Of a stretch of DNA of 64,000 nucleotides, positions 17,723-26,064 are shown one piece after another (positions within the stretch are counted from its first letter, which is position 1; each line of letters opens with the position of its first letter). Source of the stretch: Candidatus Bathyarchaeota archaeon (GTDB lineage Archaea > Thermoproteota > Bathyarchaeia > 40CM-2-53-6). The notes below the pieces were generated by a model. It made no database searches and was not told where the DNA came from. It saw nothing but the letters and a program-made list of their open reading frames with translations. The stretch spans positions 1 through 64,000 of the forward strand of contig VBBN01000006.1 of NCBI GenBank assembly GCA_005888735.1, read 5' to 3'. The position numbers and the translations under genes are program-made.

Positions 17723-18354
17723 CCCTTCTCCATCGCGGGGCAGAGGCAGACCTTTTCACTCTCGTGCTAGCCCGTTGGAAAGCGGTTCTGAAGAGAAGAA
17801 TTAGGAAGACGTACAGAACAGCAGAACTCGACGTGAAAATTCGGAGGGAGCGCACCACCCGAGAAGCTTTGGCGATGCACGCGGCGAAGCGGTTAGGAGT
17901 GAGGGCCCCAACCTTGCTCGAGGTTAACCCGGAGGACTGCTCAATCAAAATGAATTTCATAGATGGGGTTTTGGCAAGAAATGTCATCGACCCGACGTCT
18001 TCTTCGGATTCGATAACCATCTTTGAGAACTTCGGGCGTCAGGTAGGGATCCTCCATAATGGGGGCATTGTCCATGGCGACCTTACAACCTCCAACGTAA
18101 TCATCGCTCCGGGCTTCAGGACCTTCATGCTTGACTTTGGTATGTCTTCCCATTCCGATGAGATCGAAGACATAGGAGTCGACCTTCACCTGTTTGAGAG
18201 GTCGCTTGCCACCACTCACACTCGAGACACGAGAGCATTCATGCGAGCATTTTCAAAGGGGTATAGAGAAACCGTCGGCTCAGCACAATCCCAAAAATCG
18301 CTCAAAAAGGCCGCCGTGATCGCGAGGAGGGGAAGGTATCTTGCCCTCCGATAG
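17701..18354 (+). CDS. bud32: Bud32, KEOPS kinase/ATPase
   Basis: Small RIO-like protein kinase of KEOPS (217 residues), acting mainly as an ATPase that supports Kae1. The N-terminal lobe lysine region is present. The catalytic loop reads HGDLTTSNVI (125-134) and the metal-binding DFG is at 145-147, followed by the typical short C-lobe ending in basic residues (RRGRYLALR). The ATG lies inside the end of kae1, and the gene overlaps rdgB by 14 nt, indicating one transcript. Confidence 0.95.
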   Translation: MDSSTKLTLLHRGAEADLFTLVLARWKAVLKRRIRKTYRTAELDVKIRRERTTREALAMHAAKRLGVRAPTLLEVNPEDCSIKMNFIDGVLARNVIDPTSSSDSITIFENFGRQVGILHNGGIVHGDLTTSNVIIAPGFRTFMLDFGMSSHSDEIEDIGVDLHLFERSLATTHTRDTRAFMRAFSKGYRETVGSAQSQKSLKKAAVIARRGRYLALR

Positions 18355-18949
18355 CTCGACCCTCTGGTTTGCCACTTCGAATCGAAACAAGTTTCACGAG
18401 GCCCAGTCAGTTTTGTCGAGATATGGAATCTCACTCAGGCATCTGCGGAGGCAAAAAACGGAGATCCAAAGTAGAAGCCTCACGACAATAGCAAGGTTCG
18501 CTGCGGAGAAAATAGCGGTCAAGGAATCCCGTATCGTAGTCGTTGAGGATTCCGGGCTATTCGTTGAGGCTATCGGCGGATTTCCGGGACCATTTTCATC
18601 TTATGTGCTGACGACAATCGGTCTGTCTGGAATGCTTAGGTTGATCCATGGATTTCGAAATCGGAGTGCTTACTTCCAGGCCGCAATCGCTCTTTCATTT
18701 CCCGGGTCAGGCTCTGCCATGTTTACGGGATATGCTCGTGGGAGAATCTCCAAGAAGGCTCGAGGAAGTCAAGGTTTCGGCTACGATCCAATCTTCATTC
18801 GAAACGGAGCGACCAGAACCTTTGCTGAAATGGGTCTTGAGTACAAGAACCGCTACTCTCATAGAGCAGTAGCCTTTGGAAAGCTTGCCAGATGGTGTCG
18901 AGCAAGGGGAATCGCGAGATCGGAAACTACCATCACGACGGAGTCCTAA
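18341..18949 (+). CDS. rdgB: XTP/dITP diphosphatase (RdgB/HAM1)
   Basis: House-cleaning pyrophosphatase that hydrolyses non-canonical purine triphosphates (ITP, dITP, XTP). About 202 residues. The family signature appears at the N-terminus (LWFATSNRNKFHEAQ), followed by EDSGLFVEAIGGFPGPFSSY with the catalytic acidic residue, then GFGYDPIFI and the C-terminal SHRAVAFGKLA. The TTG start overlaps the end of bud32. The kae1-bud32-rdgB order is common in archaea. Confidence 0.93.
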   Translation: MPSDSSTLWFATSNRNKFHEAQSVLSRYGISLRHLRRQKTEIQSRSLTTIARFAAEKIAVKESRIVVVEDSGLFVEAIGGFPGPFSSYVLTTIGLSGMLRLIHGFRNRSAYFQAAIALSFPGSGSAMFTGYARGRISKKARGSQGFGYDPIFIRNGATRTFAEMGLEYKNRYSHRAVAFGKLARWCRARGIARSETTITTES

Positions 18950-18954
18950 AATAA
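18947..18954 (+). promoter_or_regulatory. TATA box of rpoE1
   Basis: TAAAATAA, overlapping the TAA stop of rdgB, lies 26 bp upstream of the rpoE1 ATG (18980). This spacing predicts a leaderless rpoE1 mRNA and a new transcription unit. Confidence 0.5.
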
Positions 18955-18979
18955 CGGCCTTAGCGCGGCTGTCGATGAC

Positions 18980-19552
18980 ATGTTTAGGATGGTGTCTGTG
19001 GAGGATGTGGTCAGGATTCCACCGCAGAAGTTTGGTGAGCCAATTGACCAGGTAGCTCTTGAACAAATCAAATTGAAGTACGAAAACTATGTTGATGAGG
19101 AACTCGGATACGTGATCTTAGTGACAGACGTAGACATTGAGACTACAGGGAAAATTCTTCCAGGGGACGGTTCCACGCATCACAAAGCGCTTTTCAAGCT
19201 GTTAACATTTTTCCCTGAACTCCACGAGGTTGTGGAAGGCGAAATCGTGGAGGTCACTGATTTCGGGGCCTTTGTCCGAATTGGCCCCGAAGATGCGCTT
19301 CTCCACGTCTCACAAATCATAGACGACTTCATTACCTACGATGAGAAGCACGGAGTCCTATCTGGCCGAGAGACCCAAAGAAAACTCGGCAAAGGGAACC
19401 TGGTTCGAGGACGAATAATAGCAGTCAGTTTTCCACGAGGAGGATCTGGTGGCAAGATCGGGATTACTCTAAGACAGCCTTTCCTCGGACGACTGGAGTG
19501 GATTCAGGAAGAACTCAAGGGCAAGCCTGCGAGGGCCGAGCGCAAAGCTTGA
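18980..19552 (+). CDS. rpoE1: RNA polymerase subunit Rpo7 (RpoE1)
   Basis: Stalk subunit E' of archaeal RNA polymerase, homolog of eukaryotic Rpb7 (190 residues). The N-terminal RNP-like domain begins FRMVSVEDVVRIPP. The C-terminal S1 RNA-binding domain contains GEIVEVTDFGAFVRIGPED, then LLHVSQI. The stalk helps DNA melting and binds nascent RNA. The stop codon TGA overlaps the TTG start of spt4 (TTGA at 19549-19552). Confidence 0.95.
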   Translation: MFRMVSVEDVVRIPPQKFGEPIDQVALEQIKLKYENYVDEELGYVILVTDVDIETTGKILPGDGSTHHKALFKLLTFFPELHEVVEGEIVEVTDFGAFVRIGPEDALLHVSQIIDDFITYDEKHGVLSGRETQRKLGKGNLVRGRIIAVSFPRGGSGGKIGITLRQPFLGRLEWIQEELKGKPARAERKA

Positions 19553-19734
19553 CCGAAAAAGCATGCAAGAATTGCCGGATGATAAGTAACGGCCCTATCT
19601 GCCCCAACTGCAAATCGAGCAATCTAAGCGATGATTGGACTGGATTCGTGGTCGTGCTGGACCCATCCAATTCTGAGGTCGGGCGACTAATGGGAATAAA
19701 ACTTGCTGGTCGATACGCGATCAGAGTCCGATAG
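19549..19734 (+). CDS. spt4: Spt4 / RNA polymerase subunit E''
   Basis: Zinc-ribbon elongation factor (61 residues) that pairs with Spt5. It has two zinc half-sites, CKNC near residue 5 and CPNC near 19, then SDDWTGFVVVLDPSNSEVG and a C-terminal GRYAIRVR, as is usual for archaeal Spt4. The TTG start inside the rpoE1 stop gives the normal length; a longer frame upstream overlaps rpoE1 and is not needed. Confidence 0.92.
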   Translation: MTEKACKNCRMISNGPICPNCKSSNLSDDWTGFVVVLDPSNSEVGRLMGIKLAGRYAIRVR

Positions 19735-19766
19735 TTCCGACATTTGCCGTTTCTTGGAAGGTGACG

Positions 19767-19973
19767 CTAGGGCTTCTGGCCGTAGTCTGTGAAGCTGCAT
19801 GAGCCACAGACCCAGCGCTGCACGGGTTGCGAGTGTGACGCCATGATAGACCCGCACCGAGGGCATTTTCGGTTTTTCAGTCGAGCCGAAGACGCGGAGA
19901 GCTCGTAGAGTTCCGCCCTTGAACGCGCCTTCTTTTTCTTAGCCGGTGCCTGTTGCTGTTGTGGCTTCGACAA
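19767..19973 (-). CDS. rps27ae: Ribosomal protein S27ae (eS31)
   Basis: A 68-residue small-subunit zinc ribosomal protein. It has a basic N-terminal tail (AKKKKARSRAELYEL) and two Cys pairs, CPRCG and CGSC, with the conserved VQRWVCGSCSFTDYG ending. In many archaea this gene is beside spt4 and rps24e; here it is inverted and separated from rps24e, which follows rps6e 4 kb away. A Gln-rich N-terminal extension (PQQQQAP) is unusual. Confidence 0.88.
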   Translation of the reverse strand: MSKPQQQQAPAKKKKARSRAELYELSASSARLKNRKCPRCGSIMASHSQPVQRWVCGSCSFTDYGQKP

Positions 19974-20092
19974 TTCTTGCGGCAGAGCTTCAAGTCGGGT
20001 ATTTAGTGTTGTCTAAGGTTTCCTAATCGAAACCTTGATAAAAGCCCCACCCCGCCCCGTTCTGCCAACTAGGCCGATGAGAGTGAGGCTAA

Positions 20093-20482
20093 ATGTCCCA
20101 GAAATCAGTTTACGTCCGATTTCAAGTTCCTAAGGAGACCTCCGACAAGGCGTACCAGCTTCTCCAAGTCGCGAAGGACACAGGGAAGCTGAGAAAAGGA
20201 ACAAATGAGACCACAAAAGCTATTGAAAGAGGAATTGCAAAGCTAGTCGTGATCGCGGAGGATGTCGAGCCGCCCCAAGTCGTCGCTCATCTGCCAATCT
20301 TGTGCGACGAGAGGAAAATCCCATATCTCTACGTTCCAAGCAAGCTAGAGCTGGGAAAGTCTGCTGGGCTCGATGTTGGCTCCGCAGCGATTTCTGTCGT
20401 AGAACCGGGCGATGGAGCCCAGTCCTTGAAGGACATATCGAAGACGATTGAAAGTCTGAAGCGAACAGGTGCTACAAAGTGA
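20093..20482 (+). CDS. rpl7ae: Ribosomal protein L7Ae
   Basis: A 129-residue kink-turn RNA-binding protein of the 50S subunit, also a core protein of archaeal C/D and H/ACA guide RNPs and of RNase P. It shows the conserved [19 protein letters not shown]-binding segment (about 34-49), [11 protein letters not shown], and [13 protein letters not shown]. First gene of a ribosomal operon: the start of rps28e overlaps its stop by 4 nt. A candidate TATA region (TTGATAAAAG, about 20035) lies upstream. Confidence 0.95.
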   Translation: MSQKSVYVRFQVPKETSDKAYQLLQVAKDTGKLRKGTNETTKAIERGIAKLVVIAEDVEPPQVVAHLPILCDERKIPYLYVPSKLELGKSAGLDVGSAAISVVEPGDGAQSLKDISKTIESLKRTGATK

Positions 20483-20703
20483 GTAGGGGGAGGGAGAGGA
20501 GTGACGAGCCTCTCACGCCCGCTGAAGTCACCCAAATAATTGGGCGAACCGGTGTAACCGGAGAAGTAATCCAGGTCCGGGTGAGAGTCCTCGAGGGGAG
20601 AGACAAGGGCAGAATTATAACCCGAAACGTGAAAGGCCCGATCCGCCTGAGTGATGTATTGATGCTTCGAGAGACTGAAAGAGAAGCGAAGAAGATCCGA
20701 TAG
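20479..20703 (+). CDS. rps28e: Ribosomal protein S28e
   Basis: A 74-residue small-subunit protein with an S1-like beta-barrel. The family core is present: [21 protein letters not shown], then [19 protein letters not shown] and an ending rich in Glu/Arg. The GTG start overlaps the L7Ae stop. It is cotranscribed with rpl24e, which follows after 13 nt. Confidence 0.94.
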   Translation: MSRGRERSDEPLTPAEVTQIIGRTGVTGEVIQVRVRVLEGRDKGRIITRNVKGPIRLSDVLMLRETEREAKKIR

Positions 20704-20716
20704 GAGGCACCGCTTC

Positions 20717-20911
20717 ATGCCGAGAACGCTCAAGTGCAGTTTTTGCGGGAAGAGCTTTCTCAATACAACCGGCATGATGCATGTCAAAAACGACGGTACG
20801 CTTGTCTACTTCTGTTCCAGAAGATGTAGAGTGAGTAGTGTAACGATGAAACGGGACTCTAGAAAGATGAAATGGACCGCGTACTATGGAAAGAGAGAGA
20901 AGGGGCGCTGA
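20717..20911 (+). CDS. rpl24e: Ribosomal protein L24e
   Basis: A 64-residue zinc-binding large-subunit protein. The Cys motif is complete: CSFCG at about 7-11 and YFCSRRC at about 35-41, flanked by MMHVKNDGTLVYFC. The C-terminal basic part is the usual length. Its end is overlapped by ndk. Confidence 0.94.
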   Translation: MPRTLKCSFCGKSFLNTTGMMHVKNDGTLVYFCSRRCRVSSVTMKRDSRKMKWTAYYGKREKGR

Positions 20912-21327
20912 GTTCCGCACCGAGCCAGTGGACGTTCTCCTTCCTCAAACCGGAGTCACTCAGACAACGAATCGCCGGTGAGGTCATCACACGCCTCGAA
21001 AGGAAAGGTCTAACACTAAAACAACTGAGGCTGCACCGGATTACGCCAGCTGAGGCTCACGCGCTCTACGAGGTTCACAAAGGGAAACCCTTCTTTCACG
21101 AACTGGTTGACCACGTGACTTCCGGTCCGGTTCTCTTGCTTGTACTCGAGGGTCCGAACGCAGTTGAAACGGTTCGGAAGGTTATTGGAGGAACAAACCC
21201 TCTTTTAGCCGAACCGGGGTCGATAAGAGGAGACTTTTCGGTATCGATTACGGCTAACGTAATACACGCGTCCGACAGCGCCGAGAACGCTCGGAGAGAG
21301 GCCGCCATATTCTTTCCAGAGCTCTAG
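20872..21327 (+). CDS. ndk: Nucleoside diphosphate kinase
   Basis: Transfers gamma-phosphate between NTPs and NDPs through a phosphohistidine. About 151 residues. The active-site motif NVIHASDS (His about 133) is intact, preceded by GTNPLLAEPGSIRGDFS; the start shows FSFLKPESL in place of the more usual IKPD motif. The ATG at 20872 overlaps rpl24e by 40 nt and gives a short N-terminal extension; no other standard start is available before the conserved region. The L7Ae-S28e-L24e-Ndk-aIF5B order is a known archaeal cluster. Confidence 0.93.
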   Translation: MDRVLWKEREGALSSAPSQWTFSFLKPESLRQRIAGEVITRLERKGLTLKQLRLHRITPAEAHALYEVHKGKPFFHELVDHVTSGPVLLLVLEGPNAVETVRKVIGGTNPLLAEPGSIRGDFSVSITANVIHASDSAENARREAAIFFPEL

Positions 21328-21341
21328 ACCTAAGAATCACA

Positions 21342-21348
21342 TTTTTTT
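21342..21348 (+). terminator. T-run after ndk
   Basis: Seven consecutive T residues 15 bp after the ndk stop, typical of archaeal oligo-T termination signals. No strong hairpin precedes it. Confidence 0.35.
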
Positions 21349-21391
21349 ACTGAAACGAGGAGAGTCAGAGTAGAGATGGAGATTTGGCGAC

Positions 21392-23170
21392 ATGCCCATC
21401 AGGCAACCGATTGCAGTGGTCTTGGGACACGTGGACCATGGAAAGACCACTCTGCTGGATAGGATCCGGGGTACCTCAGTCGCCGCTAGGGAGCCCGGAC
21501 AAATCACGCAATGGATCGGGGCAAGTTTTATTCCGGCGGAAACCCTCAACAAGATTTGCGGCCCTCTCCTAACAAGGTTCAAGCTAAAAATCGAGATACC
21601 CGGGCTCCTGCTAATAGACACACCCGGTCACGAAACATTTAGCAACCTTCGGAAGCGAGGAGGCTCCGCCGCAGATGTGGCAATCCTAGTGATAGACATC
21701 ACGAAGGGTGTGGAACCGCAGACTGTTGAGTCGCTCAACATTCTCAGGGCCCGCAAAACCCCCTTCATAGTCTGCTGCAACAAAATCGATGCTATTCCGG
21801 GATGGAAGTCGAAGTCGGAACAATCATTCCTTGAAAACAAGGAAAATCAAAGGCCCGAAGTCCTGGCAGACCTTGACAATAGACTGTACACAATGATGGG
21901 AGTTCTGTCGAGATACGGGTTCAGAGCAGAAAGATTTGACAGGATAACCGAGTTCGCCCGCACGGTTGCACTAGTCCCGGCAAGCGCGAAGACAGGGGAA
22001 GGGGTCCCGGACCTCATAGCCGTTTTGGTCGGGCTAACGCAGAGCTACATGCAGAATGAGCTCTTAGTGACAACAGGTGCAGCCGAAGGAACTGTGCTTG
22101 AAGTTAACGAGGAGCCTGGCCTAGGGGTCACCATCGACGCGATGATCTATGACGGGCATCTCGCGATTGACGACCAGATTGTCCTCGCGCGCCGTAGCGG
22201 TGGCATCATCTCCACAAGGGTTCGAGCCCTGCTCTTACCGAAACCGCTCGACGAGATCCGAGACCCGAGAGACAAGTTTACGCGAGCCAGTTTCATTGAC
22301 GCCGCGGCTGGAGTAAAAATTGCCGCTCCCGACCTAGAAGATGCAATTGCAGGCTCGCCGATTTACGCAGTAAGAGGGACCGCCTCGAAAAAAGAGCTTG
22401 AAGAGAGAATTCTAGCCGAGGTTGAGACGGTAAAAGTCAGCACTGACCGAAATGGAGTGATTGTGAAGGCAGACGCTCTGGGGTCGCTTGAAGCGTTGAC
22501 CACCTCTCTCGAGGCAGCCCATGTTCCTGTTCGAATCGCAGATGTTGGGGATGTCTCAAGAAGGGACGTGGTAGAAGCAGAGGTGGTCCGAGGAAAGGAC
22601 AAGTACTTGGCCGCGATTCTTGCCTTCAACGCTCGTTTGCTTCCAGACGCGGAAGAGGAAGTCGCTTCCTCGGGGATTCCGGTTTTCAGGGGTGACGTAA
22701 TCTATCGTGTGCTGGATGACTACTCTAGATGGGTTCAGACTCAGAGGGCCGCGGGAGTGAAAGCGGAAATGGACCTTTTAGTTCGACCTGGAAAGGTGAG
22801 GCTGCTCAAAGGGTTCGTCTTCCGGAGAAGCGGCCCGGCCATCGTGGGAGTAGAGATTCTAGAGGGCACGATTCGGCCAAAATACCCATTGGTAAACAGC
22901 AACGGCAAAAGAATCGGAACAGTCGTGCGAATCCAAGATCAAGGCAAGGATGTTACGGAGGCAGGTCACGGCAAGGAGATTGCGATTTCAATAGACAAGC
23001 CAACAGTCGGAAGGCACATCTTCGAAGGGGATGTCCTTTATGTCGACGTGCCCCCTCAGCATGCTCGGATCCTCTCAACAAAGTTCAAAGACTATCTATC
23101 GCCGGGCGAAGCGGAGCTGCTGAGCGAGTCCCAAGCACTTGGGCACACTGTTCAGGACGCTGTGCCATAG
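21392..23170 (+). CDS. infB: Translation initiation factor aIF5B
   Basis: A 592-residue GTPase that promotes subunit joining. The G domain has the P-loop GHVDHGKT at 12-19, DTPGHE switch 2 near 76 and NKID near 132. Domain II and the later EF-Tu-like domain follow (YPLVNSNGKRIGTVVRIQDQGKDV), with a C-terminal helical domain. Length and order match archaeal aIF5B. It starts a new unit after the T-run and is followed by rps6e from its own promoter. Confidence 0.96.
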   Translation: MPIRQPIAVVLGHVDHGKTTLLDRIRGTSVAAREPGQITQWIGASFIPAETLNKICGPLLTRFKLKIEIPGLLLIDTPGHETFSNLRKRGGSAADVAILVIDITKGVEPQTVESLNILRARKTPFIVCCNKIDAIPGWKSKSEQSFLENKENQRPEVLADLDNRLYTMMGVLSRYGFRAERFDRITEFARTVALVPASAKTGEGVPDLIAVLVGLTQSYMQNELLVTTGAAEGTVLEVNEEPGLGVTIDAMIYDGHLAIDDQIVLARRSGGIISTRVRALLLPKPLDEIRDPRDKFTRASFIDAAAGVKIAAPDLEDAIAGSPIYAVRGTASKKELEERILAEVETVKVSTDRNGVIVKADALGSLEALTTSLEAAHVPVRIADVGDVSRRDVVEAEVVRGKDKYLAAILAFNARLLPDAEEEVASSGIPVFRGDVIYRVLDDYSRWVQTQRAAGVKAEMDLLVRPGKVRLLKGFVFRRSGPAIVGVEILEGTIRPKYPLVNSNGKRIGTVVRIQDQGKDVTEAGHGKEIAISIDKPTVGRHIFEGDVLYVDVPPQHARILSTKFKDYLSPGEAELLSESQALGHTVQDAVP

Positions 23171-23181
23171 TCGCTGGGACG

Positions 23182-23189
23182 TTTATTAG
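23182..23189 (+). promoter_or_regulatory. TATA box of rps6e-rps24e
   Basis: TTTATTAG lies about 43 bp before the rps6e ATG. With initiation about 25 bp downstream, a short leader carrying GAGGT (23216-23220) 8 nt before the start codon is expected. Confidence 0.4.
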
Positions 23190-23228
23190 CAGGATAGAAA
23201 GTTCCGGCTCCCTTCGAGGTAGCAACAA

Positions 23229-23624
23229 ATGGCCAAGTTCCAAATAATAGTATCGGATACGAAAACCAAGACTTCCAAGGCCACAGTTCTTGAAGGTCCC
23301 AAAGCACAGGCTTTGATTGGTAAGAGCATTGGAGAGGAAGTTGAGGGAAAACTGTTGGGAATTGGAAGCCTCACGCTTCGAATAACAGGAGGAACCGATA
23401 AGGACGGCATTCCAATGAGGTTCGACATTCAAGGGGGAGCCAAGAAGAGAGCAATCCTCTCCTCGGGCGTAGGGTTCAAACCTAAAACTGAGGGTGAGAG
23501 AATAAGGAAGCTCGTGCGCGGCCGCACCATAAACGAGGACACGTTTCAGGTCAACAGTGTTATCGTTAGCGGCGAGTCAGAGAAGGCCGACAAGTCTCGA
23601 GGGCCCGAGGGGACCAGAAATTGA
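23229..23624 (+). CDS. rps6e: Ribosomal protein S6e
   Basis: A 131-residue small-subunit protein. The archaeal S6e core is complete: FQIIVSDTKTKTSKATVLEG, then GKSIGEEVEG, LTLRITGGTDKDGIPM, and GVGFKPKTEGERIRKLVRG. The TGA stop forms a TTGA overlap with the start of rps24e. Confidence 0.95.
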   Translation: MAKFQIIVSDTKTKTSKATVLEGPKAQALIGKSIGEEVEGKLLGIGSLTLRITGGTDKDGIPMRFDIQGGAKKRAILSSGVGFKPKTEGERIRKLVRGRTINEDTFQVNSVIVSGESEKADKSRGPEGTRN

Positions 23625-24112
23625 GCTTCGAGGTCGTCGAGGAACGGGTAAACCCTTTGATGGGAAGGAGAGAAACCAAGCTTATCGTTCATCATGAGGG
23701 GGCGGGAACACCTGACCGGCTTACTGTTAGGAAGCTGGCTTCCGATCATTTCAAGGCCCCCATGGAGAGAGTGTTCGTTCGGAGCATAGCCACCCGCACT
23801 GGAGGGTCAAGCGCTGTCTGCGCGGTAGAGGTTTACGACGACAGAGAGACCGCTGACCTGGTGTTGCCCTTCTATCTCAAGAACAGGAATCTTCCCAAGA
23901 ACGAACGAGTATCCAAGTCCAAGAAGCAAGAAGAGCCTAAAGCCGCTCCACCGGCAAAACCGTCCGCTCCAGGAAAGCCCGCGGCCCAAGCGAAAACTCA
24001 TGTCGCTGAGAAGCCAGCTCCTCCAGCGAAGCCTCCAAGCCAGAAGCGTGAGAGTAGTGCCACGAAGGAAAGTAAAGCGCCGATCACTCCTGACCCGGCA
24101 CCGAAACCTTAG
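23621..24112 (+). CDS. rps24e: Ribosomal protein S24e with long C-terminal tail
   Basis: The first 100 residues are S24e: NPLMGRRETKLIVHHEGAGT, then VRKLASDHFKAP and VFVRSIATRTGGSSA. Usual archaeal proteins end near residue 100-110. Here about 55 more residues follow, rich in Lys, Pro and Ala (KAAPPAKPSAPGKPAAQAKT), probably disordered and able to touch rRNA or other proteins. The TTG start lies inside the S6e stop. Confidence 0.9.
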   Translation: MSFEVVEERVNPLMGRRETKLIVHHEGAGTPDRLTVRKLASDHFKAPMERVFVRSIATRTGGSSAVCAVEVYDDRETADLVLPFYLKNRNLPKNERVSKSKKQEEPKAAPPAKPSAPGKPAAQAKTHVAEKPAPPAKPPSQKRESSATKESKAPITPDPAPKP

Positions 24113-24162
24113 CCTGAAGCAGGGACCCTTGATTTTGTTCCGAGCAATAGGGATAGAGTCTT

Positions 24163-25374
24163 CTAGCGCCGACGGGCCGCACTGATAATACTCACCACAT
24201 CATCATTCTTGAGAGTGTAGGACTCGCCCAGGCGCATGCCATCCCTCGCGTTCAATCCGTAGAGAAACGACTCGCCCAGCTCTTTGTGAATCTTCAGCGC
24301 GAGCTGTCCAAGAGTCGTGCCCTGCTGAACGAGGAAAGCATCAGGGAGGACATTCCCCGAGTGGTCCGTCATTTTTTCAGCGTCTTCGACAGGATACACA
24401 ACAATCATGTTGAGAAGACGAAAGAAAGCTTCATTGATACAGAGTTGTACGCCTGTGCTTTCGTAAGGCCTCAAGACTCTTTGGTTAATCATCTCGAGAG
24501 CGGCTTTCTGTTCGGGTGTCAGGATGGACCCCTCTCTTGCCTGGAAGTTCGCGTCGCCCGGCTTGTACGCCACCAACCCTTTCTCGGCTGCCCTACGGAG
24601 GGCTATTTCGGCCATGGCGCAGACCGGAATGGTCAGAGTATCGGCATACCGCAACTTCTCGAGATTTGGTTGTGATGAAGGAAGGTCGACCTTGTTGGCG
24701 GCGATAAGGATAGGTTTGGAGCTTTTCCGGAGCGAATTCACCAACCGACGCATGTCCTCATTCGACCATCGAGATGGTCTGGATGAAAGGTTCTCTTTCT
24801 CGAGAGAGCTCTCTATCTGAGACTTCTTCACTCCTAGCCCGCTAAGTCTTTCAGAAAGCGACTCCACAAGATCTTCGGTTGAAAGGTCGGTCCTCCGGGC
24901 AATCTTGTCCCACTCTTTCTTGAGTAACTGTAGGATCCAAAGCTCTAGTTCTTCGTTGAGGAATTTCACGTCTTCTCGTGGATCGTGACTCCCCATGGCG
25001 ACCAGTTTACCTTCAGGGTCAGTCGAGCCCGACGCGTCAACGACATGGATCATCGCGTCTGCCCTTCTGACCTCGTCCAAAAACTGGTTTCCTAAACCTC
25101 TTCCCTGAGAAGCACCTGGCACGAGTCCCGGGAGGTCGACCAGGTCGACCGGTATGAATCGTTCACCGTCTATGCACTTCGAATTGCGCGGAGAATCGCG
25201 AACTCCGAGAGCCTTGCAAACACATCGTGTGCGAAGGTACGTGACACCGTGACTAGGCTTAATTGTTGTAAAGGGGTAATTGGCAATGGCCACGTCATTG
25301 AGAGTAGCGGAGCTGAAGAACGTGCTTTTTCCAGCATTGGGTTTTCCGACTATGCCAACCTGCACAAAGACCAC
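24163..25374 (-). CDS. ychF: YchF/OLA1-family GTPase/ATPase with TGS domain
   Basis: A 403-residue P-loop protein of the Obg superfamily. The G1 motif is GKPNAGKST near residue 11, G3 is DLPGLVPGASQGRGLG, and a G4-like NKVD appears near 217. An alpha-helical insert and a C-terminal TGS domain (LRPYESTGVQL to DDVVSIISA) complete the family layout. Members bind ribosomes and respond to oxidative stress. It starts close to npdG, which is transcribed in the same direction and may share its mRNA. Confidence 0.92.
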   Translation of the reverse strand: MVFVQVGIVGKPNAGKSTFFSSATLNDVAIANYPFTTIKPSHGVTYLRTRCVCKALGVRDSPRNSKCIDGERFIPVDLVDLPGLVPGASQGRGLGNQFLDEVRRADAMIHVVDASGSTDPEGKLVAMGSHDPREDVKFLNEELELWILQLLKKEWDKIARRTDLSTEDLVESLSERLSGLGVKKSQIESSLEKENLSSRPSRWSNEDMRRLVNSLRKSSKPILIAANKVDLPSSQPNLEKLRYADTLTIPVCAMAEIALRRAAEKGLVAYKPGDANFQAREGSILTPEQKAALEMINQRVLRPYESTGVQLCINEAFFRLLNMIVVYPVEDAEKMTDHSGNVLPDAFLVQQGTTLGQLALKIHKELGESFLYGLNARDGMRLGESYTLKNDDVVSIISAARRR

Positions 25375-25380
25375 GAGGCA

Positions 25381-26064
25381 CTAGCCGGTAGCGATTCCGG
25401 TTATTCTTATCCCGGCGCTCTTTGTGCCATAGCGAATGTTGAGAGAGACCAACAGCGCCGTAATTTGTTCAATGGTTCTCGAATTGTCCAAACGCCCAGC
25501 GTCGATAGCCCTGGCTCCAGGAAGAGCCTGGACCATTCCGAAAACTATGCGCTTCGCGTCCTCGTCATCGCCGCAAACCAATATGTCACAGTCGACACGC
25601 TTCGAAGAGTCGCCCAGCACCTCTGCACTGACATTGTTGAAAGCTGATACTACCTTTACCCCGCGGGGAAGGAGTGTTGCAGCGAACTCCCCCGCTGAAC
25701 CGGTCCATAAACTCAGAGTCCTCGTCGCTTTTCCACCCACCGAGGTTTCGAGAGGAACCGTGACGTTGACCACGATTTGCCCTTGCCTGAAGGAGGGCTT
25801 GATCGTCCGAAGGGTTTCCGCGAGACCAGAAAACGGCACGGTTACAACCACAACATCTGCCTTCGAAACGGCATCCAAATTGGTCAGTCCGGAAACGTCA
25901 GCCTGGCCTCCCACTGATTCTCTAATGGCCTTAGCCGCGGTTTGGGCGCGTTCGAGGTTTCTCGAGCCGATGTAGATGTGGTGTCCATGTCTTGCCCATC
26001 GAAGCGCTAGTCCGTATCCTTCATCCCCCGTTCCGCCGATGACCGCTACCTTGTACGATTCCGT
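25381..26064 (-). CDS. npdG: F420-dependent NADP reductase (NpdG), ACG start
   Basis: Transfers hydride between reduced F420 and NADP+. The Rossmann motif VAVIGGTGDEGYGLALRWA lies upstream of the first standard in-frame start (a GTG at 25914), which would delete the nucleotide-binding site. Extending the frame to the preceding gene shows no ATG, GTG or TTG, but an ACG at 26062-26064 sits 8 nt after a perfect GGAGG (26073-26077). That gives 227 residues, the normal size, beginning ESYKVAVIGG. Later motifs are VVVTVPFSG, VVSAFNNVSAEVL and CGDDEDAK. The start overlaps the end of the malic enzyme gene, so translation could be coupled. F420 use in this organism is inferred. Confidence 0.88.
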   Translation of the reverse strand, partial: TESYKVAVIGGTGDEGYGLALRWARHGHHIYIGSRNLERAQTAAKAIRESVGGQADVSGLTNLDAVSKADVVVVTVPFSGLAETLRTIKPSFRQGQIVVNVTVPLETSVGGKATRTLSLWTGSAGEFAATLLPRGVKVVSAFNNVSAEVLGDSSKRVDCDILVCGDDEDAKRIVFGMVQALPGARAIDAGRLDNSRTIEQITALLVSLNIRYGTKSAGIRITGIATG